Below the pieces are notes generated by a model. It did not search any database. It saw only the letters and a list, made by a program, of their open reading frames with translations, and was not told the DNA's origin. 64,000 nucleotides of DNA. Source: Bog-756 sp963741055. Lineage in GTDB: Bacteria; Actinomycetota; Acidimicrobiia; Acidimicrobiales; RAAP-2. The position numbers and the translations under genes were made by a program. This document shows positions 1 through 8,379 of the stretch, piece by piece. Numbering within the stretch: the first letter of the stretch is position 1; every line of letters starts with the position of its first letter. The DNA is taken from positions 124,001 through 188,000 of the forward strand of contig CAVUGU010000002.1 in NCBI GenBank assembly GCA_963741055.1, written 5' to 3'.

Positions 1-740
1 GCTTCGTCGGCCATCACGTACTTGAGGAGCTGGCGCAGCAGCGGGTCCTGGGTGGTCTGCTGCATGAACCCGAACGCGGCGAGCGCGAGGCCTTCGACCA
101 TGATCTGCATCCCGAGATAGGTGAGGTCCCATCGTGAGTCGGCGATGATGTCGTCGAGGAGCATCCGGAGGTGGGCGTTGATCGGGTAGTGCCCGGAGAG
201 CTTCTCGTCGAGGTACTTGGCGAACACCTCGACGTGGCGCGCCTCGTCCATCACCTGGGTCGAGGCGTAGTACTTGGCGTCGATCCAGGGCACCGACTCG
301 ACGATCTTCGAGGTGCAGATCAAGGCTCCCTGCTCACCGTGGAGGAACTGGGAGAAAGTCCAGTTCTGGCTCTCCACACCGAAGTTCACCCACTCCTTGT
401 CGCTCCACTTCTCGACCGGTGTGCCGGCCAAGTCGAAGCCCGCCGCGAACCCGCCGCCCGCCTCGGCCTCCTCGCGCACCAGTCGCTCCTGGTCGACCTC
501 GGTGTCCCACGGCAGATCGGTCTCCGCGTTCCACTGTGCGTTCTTCGCCTTCTCGTAGAGCTTGGTCAGCTTCGGCCGCTCCCCCTTCTCGTAATCCCAG
601 GTGAAGATCGACTCGTACTCGGAGTCGACCGGGTGACGGCCGTCTTCCTCCTCGGTGCCCACGACCGAGAGGATGGCCTCGAAGTCGTCGATCTCGTTTC
701 GGCCGATGATGTCCTTGGTGTCGGTCATCTCAGTGGTCAT
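1..740 (-). CDS. Ferritin-like diiron protein (R2/AurF-like), partial
   Basis: The gene runs off the left edge, so its C-terminus is missing; about 246 residues are visible. Metal-ligand-like motifs occur in order: a Glu in HGEQGA, the pair E..H in DEARHVEVF, and a later Glu in VEGLALAAFG. This spacing is typical of four-helix-bundle carboxylate-bridged diiron proteins, the ribonucleotide reductase R2-like and AurF N-oxygenase-like group, which activate O2 for oxidation or hydroxylation. The ATG at 740 follows a GGGAG ribosome binding site and overlaps the last codons of the upstream TetR gene, so the two are probably co-transcribed and the TetR protein may control it. The substrate cannot be told from the sequence. 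The diiron fold call is fairly firm; any enzyme name is inference. Confidence 0.75.
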   Translation of the reverse strand, partial: MTTEMTDTKDIIGRNEIDDFEAILSVVGTEEEDGRHPVDSEYESIFTWDYEKGERPKLTKLYEKAKNAQWNAETDLPWDTEVDQERLVREEAEAGGGFAAGFDLAGTPVEKWSDKEWVNFGVESQNWTFSQFLHGEQGALICTSKIVESVPWIDAKYYASTQVMDEARHVEVFAKYLDEKLSGHYPINAHLRMLLDDIIADSRWDLTYLGMQIMVEGLALAAFGFMQQTTQDPLLRQLLKYVMADE

Positions 741-1506
741 GTCCATCTCCCTTTGACTGCGAAGTCGTGCGTCCATTGCTCGTCGAAGTGCTGGTCGGTC
801 TGGAATGTCGATGCAGGCCGGGTCGTGTCCGACCGGACGGCGCGGAGTCGGCGACACCCGAGTTGAGCGCCCAGATGCCCGGCATCACGAAGGTCTCGAC
901 CAGCCAGGTGGTCGCTGCCGGGTCGCTCAGGTCGGTGCCGGTGCTCGGCGAGATCACGTAGGAGAGGACGATCCTCGTCGCCCACTCCGCGACCCGCTCG
1001 GCCTCCTCGGGGCTCATCCACCGGGTGAGGAACGGCGCGGTCAGTCGCGACGAGGTCGCGAGGACCCGGTCCGCCTCGTCGAACGCCAGGTGGCCGAGGA
1101 TGGTGCCCGGCTCGTGGGCCAGCAGGTAGTGGACTGCCGGATGCTCACGGATGCGGCGGGAGGCCTCCACGATGCCGGCGACCAGCGCCGAGGAGAGGTC
1201 CTGTTCGCCAGCGAGCCTCGCCCCCACCGCGGCGAACAATCGAGCCGATTCGGTGTCGACGACCGCGTGCAGCACTTCTTCACGACCGCCCGGAAAGGCC
1301 CGGTACACCGTGGCCCGCGAAACGCCCGCCTGGCGCGCGATGTCGTCGACGGTCGTCTTCTGGGTTCCGTGCCGGGAGAGGCAGACCACCGTGGCATCGA
1401 TCACCCGGAGACGTAGCGAGGGTGCGGCGGGCGATCGCCGCTCTTCATGCAGCTCGAGTGCCGGACGTGGCCCCTCGGCTACCAGCGTTCCCCCCGGTGC
1501 GGGCAC
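730..1506 (-). CDS. TetR-family transcriptional regulator (1)
   Basis: The N-terminal helix-turn-helix is clear: TTVDDIARQAGVSRATVYR, followed by the typical FPGGREEVL linker. The rest is a helical ligand-binding domain about 150 residues long, ending in a Ser/Thr/Arg-rich tail. The GTG at 1506 is preferred because a TTGACA / TACTGT promoter places transcription start within a base or two of it, giving a leaderless message; a TTG at 1527 lies upstream of the -10 box and is less likely. The stop overlaps the start of the diiron gene by 11 bases, suggesting joint expression. It shares the TVxDxARxAGVSRATVYRxFPGGREE core with the adjacent regulator, so the two are probably a local duplication. 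The ligand is unknown. Confidence 0.85.
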   Translation of the reverse strand: MPAPGGTLVAEGPRPALELHEERRSPAAPSLRLRVIDATVVCLSRHGTQKTTVDDIARQAGVSRATVYRAFPGGREEVLHAVVDTESARLFAAVGARLAGEQDLSSALVAGIVEASRRIREHPAVHYLLAHEPGTILGHLAFDEADRVLATSSRLTAPFLTRWMSPEEAERVAEWATRIVLSYVISPSTGTDLSDPAATTWLVETFVMPGIWALNSGVADSAPSGRTRPGLHRHSRPTSTSTSNGRTTSQSKGDGHDH

Positions 1507-1513
1507 GCTTGAA

Positions 1514-1543
1514 ACAGTACGTCGCAATTTGTCTCACTGTCAA
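1514..1543 (-). promoter_or_regulatory. Sigma-70-type promoter for TetR (1), probably leaderless
   Basis: On the minus strand TTGACA (1538-1543) is followed after 18 bases by TACTGT (1514-1519). The expected start point falls at about 1507, next to the GTG at 1506. The -35 box overlaps the stop codon of the upstream TetR gene. The five-base arms ACAGT (1514-1518) and ACTGT (1536-1540) form a small inverted repeat across the promoter that could be part of an operator; that is a weak inference. Confidence 0.5.
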
Positions 1544-2136
1544 CGAGTGCGAGGGAACCCGCCCGACGGCGCCTCAGGGTTCGACACCACGCCGGCGAGC
1601 AACTCGGAGCGCACCAGCCGAGCCACTTGAGCGGGGTCCTCGAGGTCCCATCGTCCTGGTTGAGCCATGTAAGAAAGGAGCATCCGGGCGAGGAAGTCGG
1701 AGGCCTCCCCGGGGTCGACCCCCTCGGCCATGCCGCGCTCTTCGAGAAAGGGCACCAGGAACGCAGCGATTCCCGAGCGGATGCGGTTGCTCTCCACGGT
1801 GAGAGCGGGGAGCAGCTTCTCCGGCTCGGTCTGGAGGACACGCTGGAGGACCTGGTGTTCGAGGATCGCCCGATGGGCGAAGGCGATCCCCCGCTCCATC
1901 ACCTCCTCGAGCGTGGCGGCGTCCCGCACCTCCTCGTAGAGACGCAGGAAGAAATCGAGCGTGGCCCAGGCAACCGTCGCGTCGAGGAGCTCTTCGCGGC
2001 CACCGGGGAAGAGCCGGTAGACGGTCGCCCGGGACACACCGGCCTCGCGCGCCGCGTCTTCGACCGTCGTCTTCGACAGGCCGGAGCGGGCCACACAGAG
2101 GTAGGTCGCCTCGATGATCTCTTGGCGGGAGGCCAC
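1540..2136 (-). CDS. TetR-family transcriptional regulator (2)
   Basis: A 198-residue protein of normal TetR length with the helix-turn-helix TTVEDAAREAGVSRATVYR near residues 24-42, then a helical C-terminal domain. It starts with GTG 11 bases after the dapB stop and ends inside the promoter of the next TetR gene. The DNA-binding helix is nearly the same as in its neighbour, so the two may bind similar operators, possibly their own intergenic region. The effector is unknown. The position behind dapB looks incidental to lysine synthesis, though co-transcription with dapB is possible. Confidence 0.85.
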   Translation of the reverse strand: MASRQEIIEATYLCVARSGLSKTTVEDAAREAGVSRATVYRLFPGGREELLDATVAWATLDFFLRLYEEVRDAATLEEVMERGIAFAHRAILEHQVLQRVLQTEPEKLLPALTVESNRIRSGIAAFLVPFLEERGMAEGVDPGEASDFLARMLLSYMAQPGRWDLEDPAQVARLVRSELLAGVVSNPEAPSGGFPRTR

Positions 2137-2147
2137 GACCTCGCCGG

Positions 2148-2999
2148 CTAGAAGCCGAGCAGTGGCTCGAGACCGACGGTCAGACCGGGGCGTGTCGGGA
2201 CCGACTCGACGGCCAGTATCACGCCGGCCATGAAAGAGACCCGATCGGTCGAATCGTGCCGGATGGTCAGTGTCTGGCCGTCACCACCGAAGACCACTTC
2301 TTGATGGGCCACGAAACCGGGAAGCCGCACCGAGTGCAGGCGCACGCCACCCGGACCGGTACCTCCACGGGCCCCGTCGACGAGACGATGGACGGTCCGA
2401 TCGGCGGGGTAGCCGTCGTTGCCGGCGACGTCGCGGGCGGCCCCGGTCGATGCCGTCGCCGAGAGAGCCCCCGCGATCATCTCGGCGGTGCGCATCGCGG
2501 TCCCCGAGGGAGCGTCGAGCTTCCCTTCACGGTGAAGCTCGATGATCTCTGCTCCCGAGAACCACGGGGCCGCGAGCTCCGCGAAGCGCATCATCAACAC
2601 CGCGCCGATCGCGAAGTTGGGTGCCACGATGCAGTTGGGCGCCCGGCCCACCCCGTTGAAGCGGCGCCCGAGGTCTTCGAGGTCTGACGCGGTGAGGCCG
2701 GTGGTGCCCACCACCGCGTGGATGCCGGACTCCGCGCAGAACGGCAGGTTCACCCGTGCCGCCTCGATCCGGGTGAAGTCGACCGCGACCTCGACGCCGG
2801 CCGCGGTCATCGCGTCGAGGTCCCCTGCGACCGCCATCTCGCCGGCGCCGGCGCCGATCAGCTCGGAGAGTTCGACGCCGGCGAATCCGGGGTCGACTGC
2901 CGCAGCCAGTTCGAGACCCGGATGTGCCAGCACCGCACGGCAGACCTCACGGCCCATCCGGCCCCCTGCGCCGAGCACTCCGATCCGCACGAGGGGCAC
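2148..2999 (-). CDS. dapB: 4-hydroxy-tetrahydrodipicolinate reductase
   Basis: The product reduces 4-hydroxy-tetrahydrodipicolinate with NAD(P)H in the diaminopimelate/lysine pathway in the cytoplasm. The 283-residue protein has the N-terminal dinucleotide motif GAGGRMGR, the central TTGL and PNFAIG segments, and the family signature ELHREGKLDAPSGTA, which holds the catalytic His and the Lys. The length fits the family. GTG at 2999 lies one base after the stop of the M16 peptidase, an arrangement seen in actinobacterial pnp / peptidase / dapB strings. There is no sign of damage. Confidence 0.95.
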   Translation of the reverse strand: MPLVRIGVLGAGGRMGREVCRAVLAHPGLELAAAVDPGFAGVELSELIGAGAGEMAVAGDLDAMTAAGVEVAVDFTRIEAARVNLPFCAESGIHAVVGTTGLTASDLEDLGRRFNGVGRAPNCIVAPNFAIGAVLMMRFAELAAPWFSGAEIIELHREGKLDAPSGTAMRTAEMIAGALSATASTGAARDVAGNDGYPADRTVHRLVDGARGGTGPGGVRLHSVRLPGFVAHQEVVFGGDGQTLTIRHDSTDRVSFMAGVILAVESVPTRPGLTVGLEPLLGF

Positions 3000-3000
3000 C

Positions 3001-4317
3001 CTACTGTGGCGGGCTCGCGCGGTCGCGTTCTCGCGCGCTCCGGACCCTCGTCGTCGCGCTCAGCCCGGTCGCACCACCTCCGGCGTCGAAGTCCTCCGCG
3101 TCGAACGGCCCGACCGCCGAGAGGGTCCACGGCGTCTCCGCCAGCTCGCGGGCGGCCTCGTGCACCTCTTCACGAGTCACCGCGTCGATGCGTTCGAGAA
3201 TCTCGTCGACCGTGAGCACCTCTCCGTGGAGAAGGAGCCCGGCGCCGATGCGGCTCATCCTCGCACCCGAGTCCTCGCATGCGAGCAGCGTGTCGGCGCG
3301 CAGGTTTCCCTTGGCGATCGCGAGCTCGCGGTCGGAGATGCCGTCGGCACCGAGCGCGCCGAGCTCCGCAGTGACGATGTCGATCACCTCGCCCACGTGT
3401 TCAGGTGCGGTCCCGACGCCGACGCTCACCGCACCGGCGTCGTCGTAGGCGATCCGGTCCGACCACACCGAGTAGGCGAGTCCACGACGCTCGCGGATCT
3501 CCTGGAAGAGACGGCTCGAGAGCCCCCCGCCGAGGACGTGGTTGAAGACCGCGTAGGCATAGCGCCGCGGGTCCGAGCGGTGGACCGAGTGCGCGGCGAG
3601 GACCAGGTGGGCCTGTTCGGTGGACCTCCGGGTCACTCGCATCGTCTCGACCCGGTCGCCGGGGGCGCTCCGAGGAGGGTGGCTGCCGCCGGCGAGACCG
3701 CGAAATCGCGCCTCGAGGCCTTCCGCCACAGCCGCATGGTCGAGATCACCCGCCGCGGCGGCCACCATGTTGCCCGGGCGGTAGTGCTCGCAGAAGAACT
3801 CGCACACCTGGTCGACCTTCATCGTCCCGACCGACTCTTCGCTGCCGAGCACCTCGCGTCCGAGCGGGTGGCCCGGGAAGAGGGCGGCCGAGCTCTGCTC
3901 CGACGCCTCCTCGGCGGGTTCGTCCGCGTGCATGTGGATCTCGTCGAGGATGACCTGGCGCTCGGCGTCGAGATCGGATTCGCGCAGGGCCGGCCGCCAC
4001 ATGATGTCCGACAGCACGTCGAGGCCGAGCTCGAGATGTTCGGCGAGGAGACGGATGTAGAAGGACGTGTACTCCTTGGTGGTGAACGCGTTGAAGTCGC
4101 CGCCCACCTCGTCGACGGCTTCCGCGATCGCAGAGGGTGACCGGTCCTCGGTGCCCTTGAAGAGCAGATGTTCGAGCACGTGCGACGCTCCGGCCTGGCG
4201 CGGGTCCTCGTCCCGGGAGCCGGTGCCCACCCAGAACCCGATGGCCACCGAACGCGCGTCTTCCATCCGCTCGGTCACGAGCGAGAGCCCGCTTCCCAGC
4301 CGCTCGGTGGTGATCAC
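3001..4317 (-). CDS. M16-family zinc metallopeptidase (processing-peptidase-like)
   Basis: A 438-residue protein with the inverted zinc motif HxxEH (HVLEHLLFKGT, near residue 46) and the downstream glutamate of this family in the segment AERQVILDEIHM. The C-terminal half has the GGGLSSRLFQEIRERRGLAYSV signature region of the inactive-fold M16 domain. It resembles the bacterial PqqL/mpp-like peptidases that sit beside pnp in many actinobacteria. It probably acts on small peptides in the cytoplasm; no signal peptide is visible. It starts with GTG 79 bases downstream of the pnp stop and is followed directly by dapB, so a pnp / peptidase / dapB operon is likely. The exact substrate is unknown. 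Confidence 0.9.
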   Translation of the reverse strand: MITTERLGSGLSLVTERMEDARSVAIGFWVGTGSRDEDPRQAGASHVLEHLLFKGTEDRSPSAIAEAVDEVGGDFNAFTTKEYTSFYIRLLAEHLELGLDVLSDIMWRPALRESDLDAERQVILDEIHMHADEPAEEASEQSSAALFPGHPLGREVLGSEESVGTMKVDQVCEFFCEHYRPGNMVAAAAGDLDHAAVAEGLEARFRGLAGGSHPPRSAPGDRVETMRVTRRSTEQAHLVLAAHSVHRSDPRRYAYAVFNHVLGGGLSSRLFQEIRERRGLAYSVWSDRIAYDDAGAVSVGVGTAPEHVGEVIDIVTAELGALGADGISDRELAIAKGNLRADTLLACEDSGARMSRIGAGLLLHGEVLTVDEILERIDAVTREEVHEAARELAETPWTLSAVGPFDAEDFDAGGGATGLSATTRVRSARERDRASPPQ

Positions 4318-4396
4318 CGACGGCTCGGGCCGGCTACGACCCTGGACCTCGCAGGCTCACCGGAACCGGTGCCGGGCGGGGCGGAGCGAAGGGCGG

Positions 4397-6848
4397 TCAA
4401 CGCCGCCGACGACCACCCCGACCGCCGCCACCTCCCGACGGCCGGTCGTGGCTCTCGACCGCCGCCGGCCCGAGATCGCCGAACTCCTCGACCAACTCCT
4501 CTTGGAAGACGTCCTCGAAGGAGGCTGCCCCGGACCGAGCGCCGTTCGGGGCGTCCGACTTGCCACCGCGACCGGACGAACCCCGACCGCCGTCCCTGCC
4601 GGACGAACCGCGGCCGCCGCCGTCCCGACCGGATCGGTTACCGCCCTCGGGCGCGTCCGATACGGCGTCGTCGCCCACCAGTGAGAGCGAGACCTTCCCT
4701 TGCGGGTCGATGTCGTCGACCCGTACCTCGACCGGCTGGCCGAGCTCGAAGACGTCCTCCACCCGCTCCACCCGCTTGCCGCGGCCCATCTTGGAGATGT
4801 GAAGGAGACCGTCTCGACCCGGAAGGATGTTGACGAACGCACCGAACTTGGTGATGTTGACCACCTTGCCCTCGTAGGTGACGCCGACCTCGGCGAGCGG
4901 CGGATCGAGGATGGTCGCGATCCGCCGCCGGGCCTCTTCGACCGCTCCCCCGTCCTTCGCGCCGATGGTCACCGTCCCGACCATCCCGTCGTCGTCGACC
5001 GCGATGTCCGCACCCGTCTCCAGCTGGAGCGCATTGATCACCTTGCCCTTCGGGCCGATGACCTCGCCGATCTTGTCGATCGGGATCTCGAAGGAGACGA
5101 TCTTCGGTGCCGACTCGGCCACCTCGGCCCGCGGCTCGGGGATGGCCGAGGCCATCACGTCGAGGATCACCAGACGGGCCTCCTTGGCCTGGAGGAGCGC
5201 CTTGGTGAGCACGTCGAGCGGCAGCCCGTCGATCTTGGTGTCGAGCTGCAGGGCGGTCACGACCTCTCTCGTTCCCGCGACCTTGAAGTCCATGTCGCCG
5301 AAGGCATCCTCTGCGCCGAGGATGTCGGTCAGGGTCACGTACGCACCACCCTCGTGGACGAGTCCCATGGCGATACCGGCGACCGGCGCCTTGAGCGGGT
5401 ACGCCGGCGGCCATCATCGAGAGGCTCGAGCCACAGACCGAGGCCATCGAGGTGGATCCGTTCGACTGGAGGACGTCGGAGACCAGTCGGAGCGTGTAGG
5501 GGAAGTCCTCCTCGTAGGGGACGACCGGCAACAACGCGCGCTCGGCGAGCAACCCGTGACCGATCTCCCTCCGCTTCGGCCCGCGCATGAACCCGGTCTC
5601 GCCGGTCGAGTACGGCGGGAAGTTGTAGTGGTGGATGTAGCGCTTGGACGTCTCCGGCGTGATGGTGTCGAGCTGCTGGGCCATCCGCGGCATCCCGAGC
5701 GTCGTCACGTTGAGCACCTGGGTCTCGCCACGCTGGAAGAGGGCGGAACCATGTGCGGTCGGGAAGAGGTCGACCTCGGCGCTGAGCGGCCGGATGTCGG
5801 TGACCCCGCGCCCGTCGATCCGGAGACCGTCCTCGATGATCCGCTTGCGCACCAGCTGCTTGGTGAGACTGCGGATCGCGGCCTTGATCTCGCCCTCCCG
5901 CTCGGGGAACTCGTCGGCGAGCTCGGTGACGATCGCACTCGTGGCCTCCGCCAGTGCCGCGTTCCGCTCCGCTTTGGCGATGATCGTGTTGGCCGAGCCC
6001 AACAAGCCGGTGCCGGACTGCTCGACCCGGCCCCACACGTCGTCCTCGTAGTCGGCGAGCACCGGGAATTCGATGGTCTCGATCGGTCCTCGCGCGGCGA
6101 GGTAGGCGTCGACCAGGCGGCGCTGGAGCACGATCGAGTCGCGGATCCATCGCTTGGCCGCCTCGAGCCCCTCGGCGAGCACCTCCTCGGTGACCTTCGG
6201 CGCTCCCTCCTCGTAGTACTGGAAGGAGCGCTCGGTCCCTCCCGCCTCGACCATCATGATCGCGATCTCCGCGTCGTCGGCGTCGGTGAGCGCGCGGCCG
6301 GCGACCACCAATTCGAAGGTCGACTCGTCTCCCTCCTCGAACGTCGGGTGCGGAATCCATTCGCCGTCGGTCGAGTAGGCGACGCGCACGGCCCCGATCG
6401 GACCGTCGAAGGGGATCCCCGAAACCATCAGCGCGGCCGAAGCGGTGTTGATGGCGAGCACGTCGTGTGGGTTGACCTGATCGGCACCGAGGACGGTCCC
6501 GACGATGTGCACCTCGTTGCGGAAGCCCTTCGGGAACGACGGGCGGAGGGGGCGGTCGATCAGCCGGTCGGTGAGGATCGCCTGATCGGAGGACTTGCCC
6601 TCACGGCGGAAGAACGAGCCGGGGATCTTCCCTGCGGCGTAGGTCCGCTCCTCCATGTCGACGGTAAGCGGGAAGAAGTCGGCTCCCTCGCGTACCGATC
6701 GTGCAGCCGTGGCGGTCACCAACACGATGGTGTCGCCGATCCGGCCGAGGACCGCGCCGTCGGCCAACTGCGCGAGCTTGCCCGCTTCGAAAGTAAGTGT
6801 CCGCTCGGTTCCGCTGATCGGCCCGGAGACGGTGATGGCGTCTGACAT
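4397..6848 (-). CDS. pnp: Polynucleotide phosphorylase (one apparent frameshift)
   Basis: A 3'-5' phosphorolytic exoribonuclease acting in mRNA turnover. After repair it is 816 residues: two RNase PH domains, a KH domain (IDKIGEVIGPKGK) and an S1 domain (GRDGLLHISKMG), followed by a tail of about 80 residues rich in Gly and Arg, likely extra RNA binding. ATG at 6848 follows an AGGAG site. Near 5397-5399 a GGG run (CCC on the coding strand) breaks the frame inside the conserved MMAAGVP..LKAPVAGIAMG stretch of the second RNase PH domain; removing one base restores it. A break in so conserved and generally indispensable a gene argues for a sequence error. It lies behind rpsO as in many bacteria. 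Confidence 0.93.
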
Positions 6849-6886
6849 GACGCTCCTAACTGGTTCAGGGACTCCCCAGCCAGTTC

Positions 6887-6930
6887 CCAGTTGTCGAACA
6901 CTCGACCCGCGCCGGGTGTTCGGCAACTGG
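6887..6930 (-). promoter_or_regulatory. Long stem-loop in the pnp leader
   Basis: Arms 6887-6901 and 6916-6930 pair over 15 positions with one mismatch that is a G-U pair in RNA on one strand; the loop is 14 bases. It lies about 40 bases upstream of the pnp start. A second short hairpin (AACTGG...CCAGTT on the minus strand) lies between it and the ribosome binding site. In Escherichia coli a double-stranded leader between rpsO and pnp is cut by RNase III and used by PNPase to repress itself; the same role here is inference from position and shape. Confidence 0.5.
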
Positions 6931-7057
6931 TGACTGACCTCGATGGAGCCCGTTTTCTGTTTTTTCGGGACCCCCCGCCGCGACGGTGGGCCGTCCTGCG
7001 GTCCGGCACCGCGCCGGCCCGCCGCCCCCCGGGCCCGTCGCCGGTGGGCGAATTGCG

Positions 7058-7081
7058 ACCGCCCGGCCGAAGCCGGGCGGT
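7058..7081 (-). terminator. Stable hairpin after rpsO
   Basis: A perfect stem of ten pairs, ACCGCCCGGC with GCCGGGCGGT on the minus strand, closed by a TTCG tetraloop, lies 15 bases after the rpsO stop. No run of T follows, so it is either a weak intrinsic terminator or a 3'-end stabiliser of the S15 message that limits read-through into pnp. Confidence 0.5.
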
Positions 7082-7096
7082 GGTGCTGCAGTCCGC

Positions 7097-7354
7097 CTAA
7101 CGGCGGAGGCCGAGGCGACCGATGATCTCGCGGTAACGCTCGACGTCGTTGTTCCTCACGTAGTCCAACAAGCGGCGGCGTCGGCCGATGAGCTTGAGCA
7201 GGCCACGTCGGGTGTGGTGATCGCCTTTGTGCACCTTCAGATGGTCCGTCAGGTGCACGATGCGCTCGCTCAAGAGCGCGATCTGCACCTCCGGCGACCC
7301 GGTGTCCGTCTCGTGGAGGCGGTACTCCGAGATGGTGGCCTGCTTGTCTGGCAT
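7097..7354 (-). CDS. rpsO: 30S ribosomal protein S15
   Basis: An 85-residue basic protein with the S15 core DTGSPEVQIALLSERI, LTDHLKVHKGDHHTRRGLL and RRRRLLDYVR. It binds 16S rRNA and the S6/S18 platform during small-subunit assembly. The ATG at 7354 gives the expected N-terminus; upstream in-frame codons are not S15-like. The length is close to the usual 85-90. It lies upstream of pnp on the same strand, the arrangement common across bacteria, with a stable hairpin and a structured leader between the two genes. Confidence 0.96.
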   Translation of the reverse strand: MPDKQATISEYRLHETDTGSPEVQIALLSERIVHLTDHLKVHKGDHHTRRGLLKLIGRRRRLLDYVRNNDVERYREIIGRLGLRR

Positions 7355-7540
7355 AGGGAAATTGACCTCGGATGATTCAAGTGCTGCCGACGGACGGTGC
7401 ACGCCGACGGCCTCAATGCTAGCAGTCGACCTGGTCCGGGCGCGATCCGGCCGGCCACGCGCGTGCGGAAGCTCACGCCGCAGCGCACGGGACCGGCCGC
7501 ACTCGGAATCCCTCACCCGCGCCCGGGCGGGGTGGCCCGA

Positions 7541-8176
7541 CTACTTGTTCGGCTGAGGGGTCACCCGGAGGTAGGGCTTGAGAGCCTTGAAGCCCTTCGG
7601 GAACCGCTCCTTCGCCTCCTCGTCGGAAACGGCCGGGACGATGATCACGTCTTGGCCGTTTTCCCAGTTGACCGGCGTGGCCACCTTGTAGTCGGCGGTG
7701 AGCTGCAGCGAGTCGAGGACCCGAAGGATCTCGTCCACGTTGCGCCCGGTCGACGCCGGATAGGTCAGGGTGAGCTTGACCTTCTTGTCCGGCCCGATGA
7801 TGAACACCGAGCGCACGGTGACCGTGTCGTTGGCGTTCGGGTGGATCATGTCGTAGAGGTCGGCGACCTTGCGGTCCTCGTCCCCGATGAGCGGGAAGTT
7901 GAGGGCCTGACCTTGGGTCTCCTCGATGTCGCCGGCCCACTTCCCGTGGGAGGACACGTCGTCCACCGAGAGCCCGATGAGCTTGGTGTTGCGCTTGTCG
8001 AACTCGGCCTTGGCCTTGGAGAAGGCCCCGAGCTCGGTGGTGCACACCGGGGTGAAGTCCTTCGGGTGCGAGAAGAGGATGCCCCAGCTGTCCCCGAGGT
8101 ACTCGTGGAAATTGATGGTGCCTTCGGTGGTCTCGGCCGTGAAGTCGGGGGCTTCGTCGCCCAGTCGGATTGCCAT
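7541..8176 (-). CDS. Peroxiredoxin, 1-Cys (Prx6) type
   Basis: A 211-residue thiol peroxidase that reduces H2O2 and organic peroxides. The peroxidatic cysteine is in DFTPVCTTELG near residue 45, with the usual preceding SHPKDFTP segment. The long C-terminal extension (TYPASTGRN, then PVNWENGQDVIIVPAVSDEEA) is characteristic of the Prx6 group rather than AhpC. No resolving CP motif of typical 2-Cys proteins is seen. ATG at 8176 follows AAAGGAG. It is a single gene, divergent from the crotonase gene across a 203-base region that contains an inverted repeat. Confidence 0.93.
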   Translation of the reverse strand: MAIRLGDEAPDFTAETTEGTINFHEYLGDSWGILFSHPKDFTPVCTTELGAFSKAKAEFDKRNTKLIGLSVDDVSSHGKWAGDIEETQGQALNFPLIGDEDRKVADLYDMIHPNANDTVTVRSVFIIGPDKKVKLTLTYPASTGRNVDEILRVLDSLQLTADYKVATPVNWENGQDVIIVPAVSDEEAKERFPKGFKALKPYLRVTPQPNK

Positions 8177-8269
8177 GTGCTGCTCCTTTTGATCACGATG
8201 GGTGGGGATCGCACGCCGGGCCCAGCGAGCCGGGTACCGATGCGCGCTCAGGTTAGTCGCCTCGTCCTC

Positions 8270-8296
8270 AATAGTCGACCGAGTAGGTCGAGTATT
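8270..8296. promoter_or_regulatory. Inverted repeat in the peroxiredoxin/crotonase intergenic region
   Basis: Two 11-base arms (AATAGTCGACC at 8270-8280 and GGTCGAGTATT at 8286-8296) match in 10 of 11 positions around the 5-base spacer gagta. It lies 94 bases from the peroxiredoxin start and 84 from the crotonase start, a fitting place for an operator of either or both genes. No regulator gene is adjacent, so the binding protein is unknown. Confidence 0.4.
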
Positions 8297-8379
8297 CCGA
8301 GCCTGCGCCCGCCGACCTGGTCGCCACGGCGCGACGCGTCGATCGGCACTGGCCGCGCACGGCACGCGTCCACCATGCT

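Noticed and set aside
4878..6845. Long open frame of 655 codons on the plus strand across pnp
   Set aside because: Antisense shadow: the minus strand has conserved PNPase sequence; GC-rich codon bias leaves the opposite strand open. The plus-strand product has low-complexity Arg/Gly/Asp/Val content and no family motifs.
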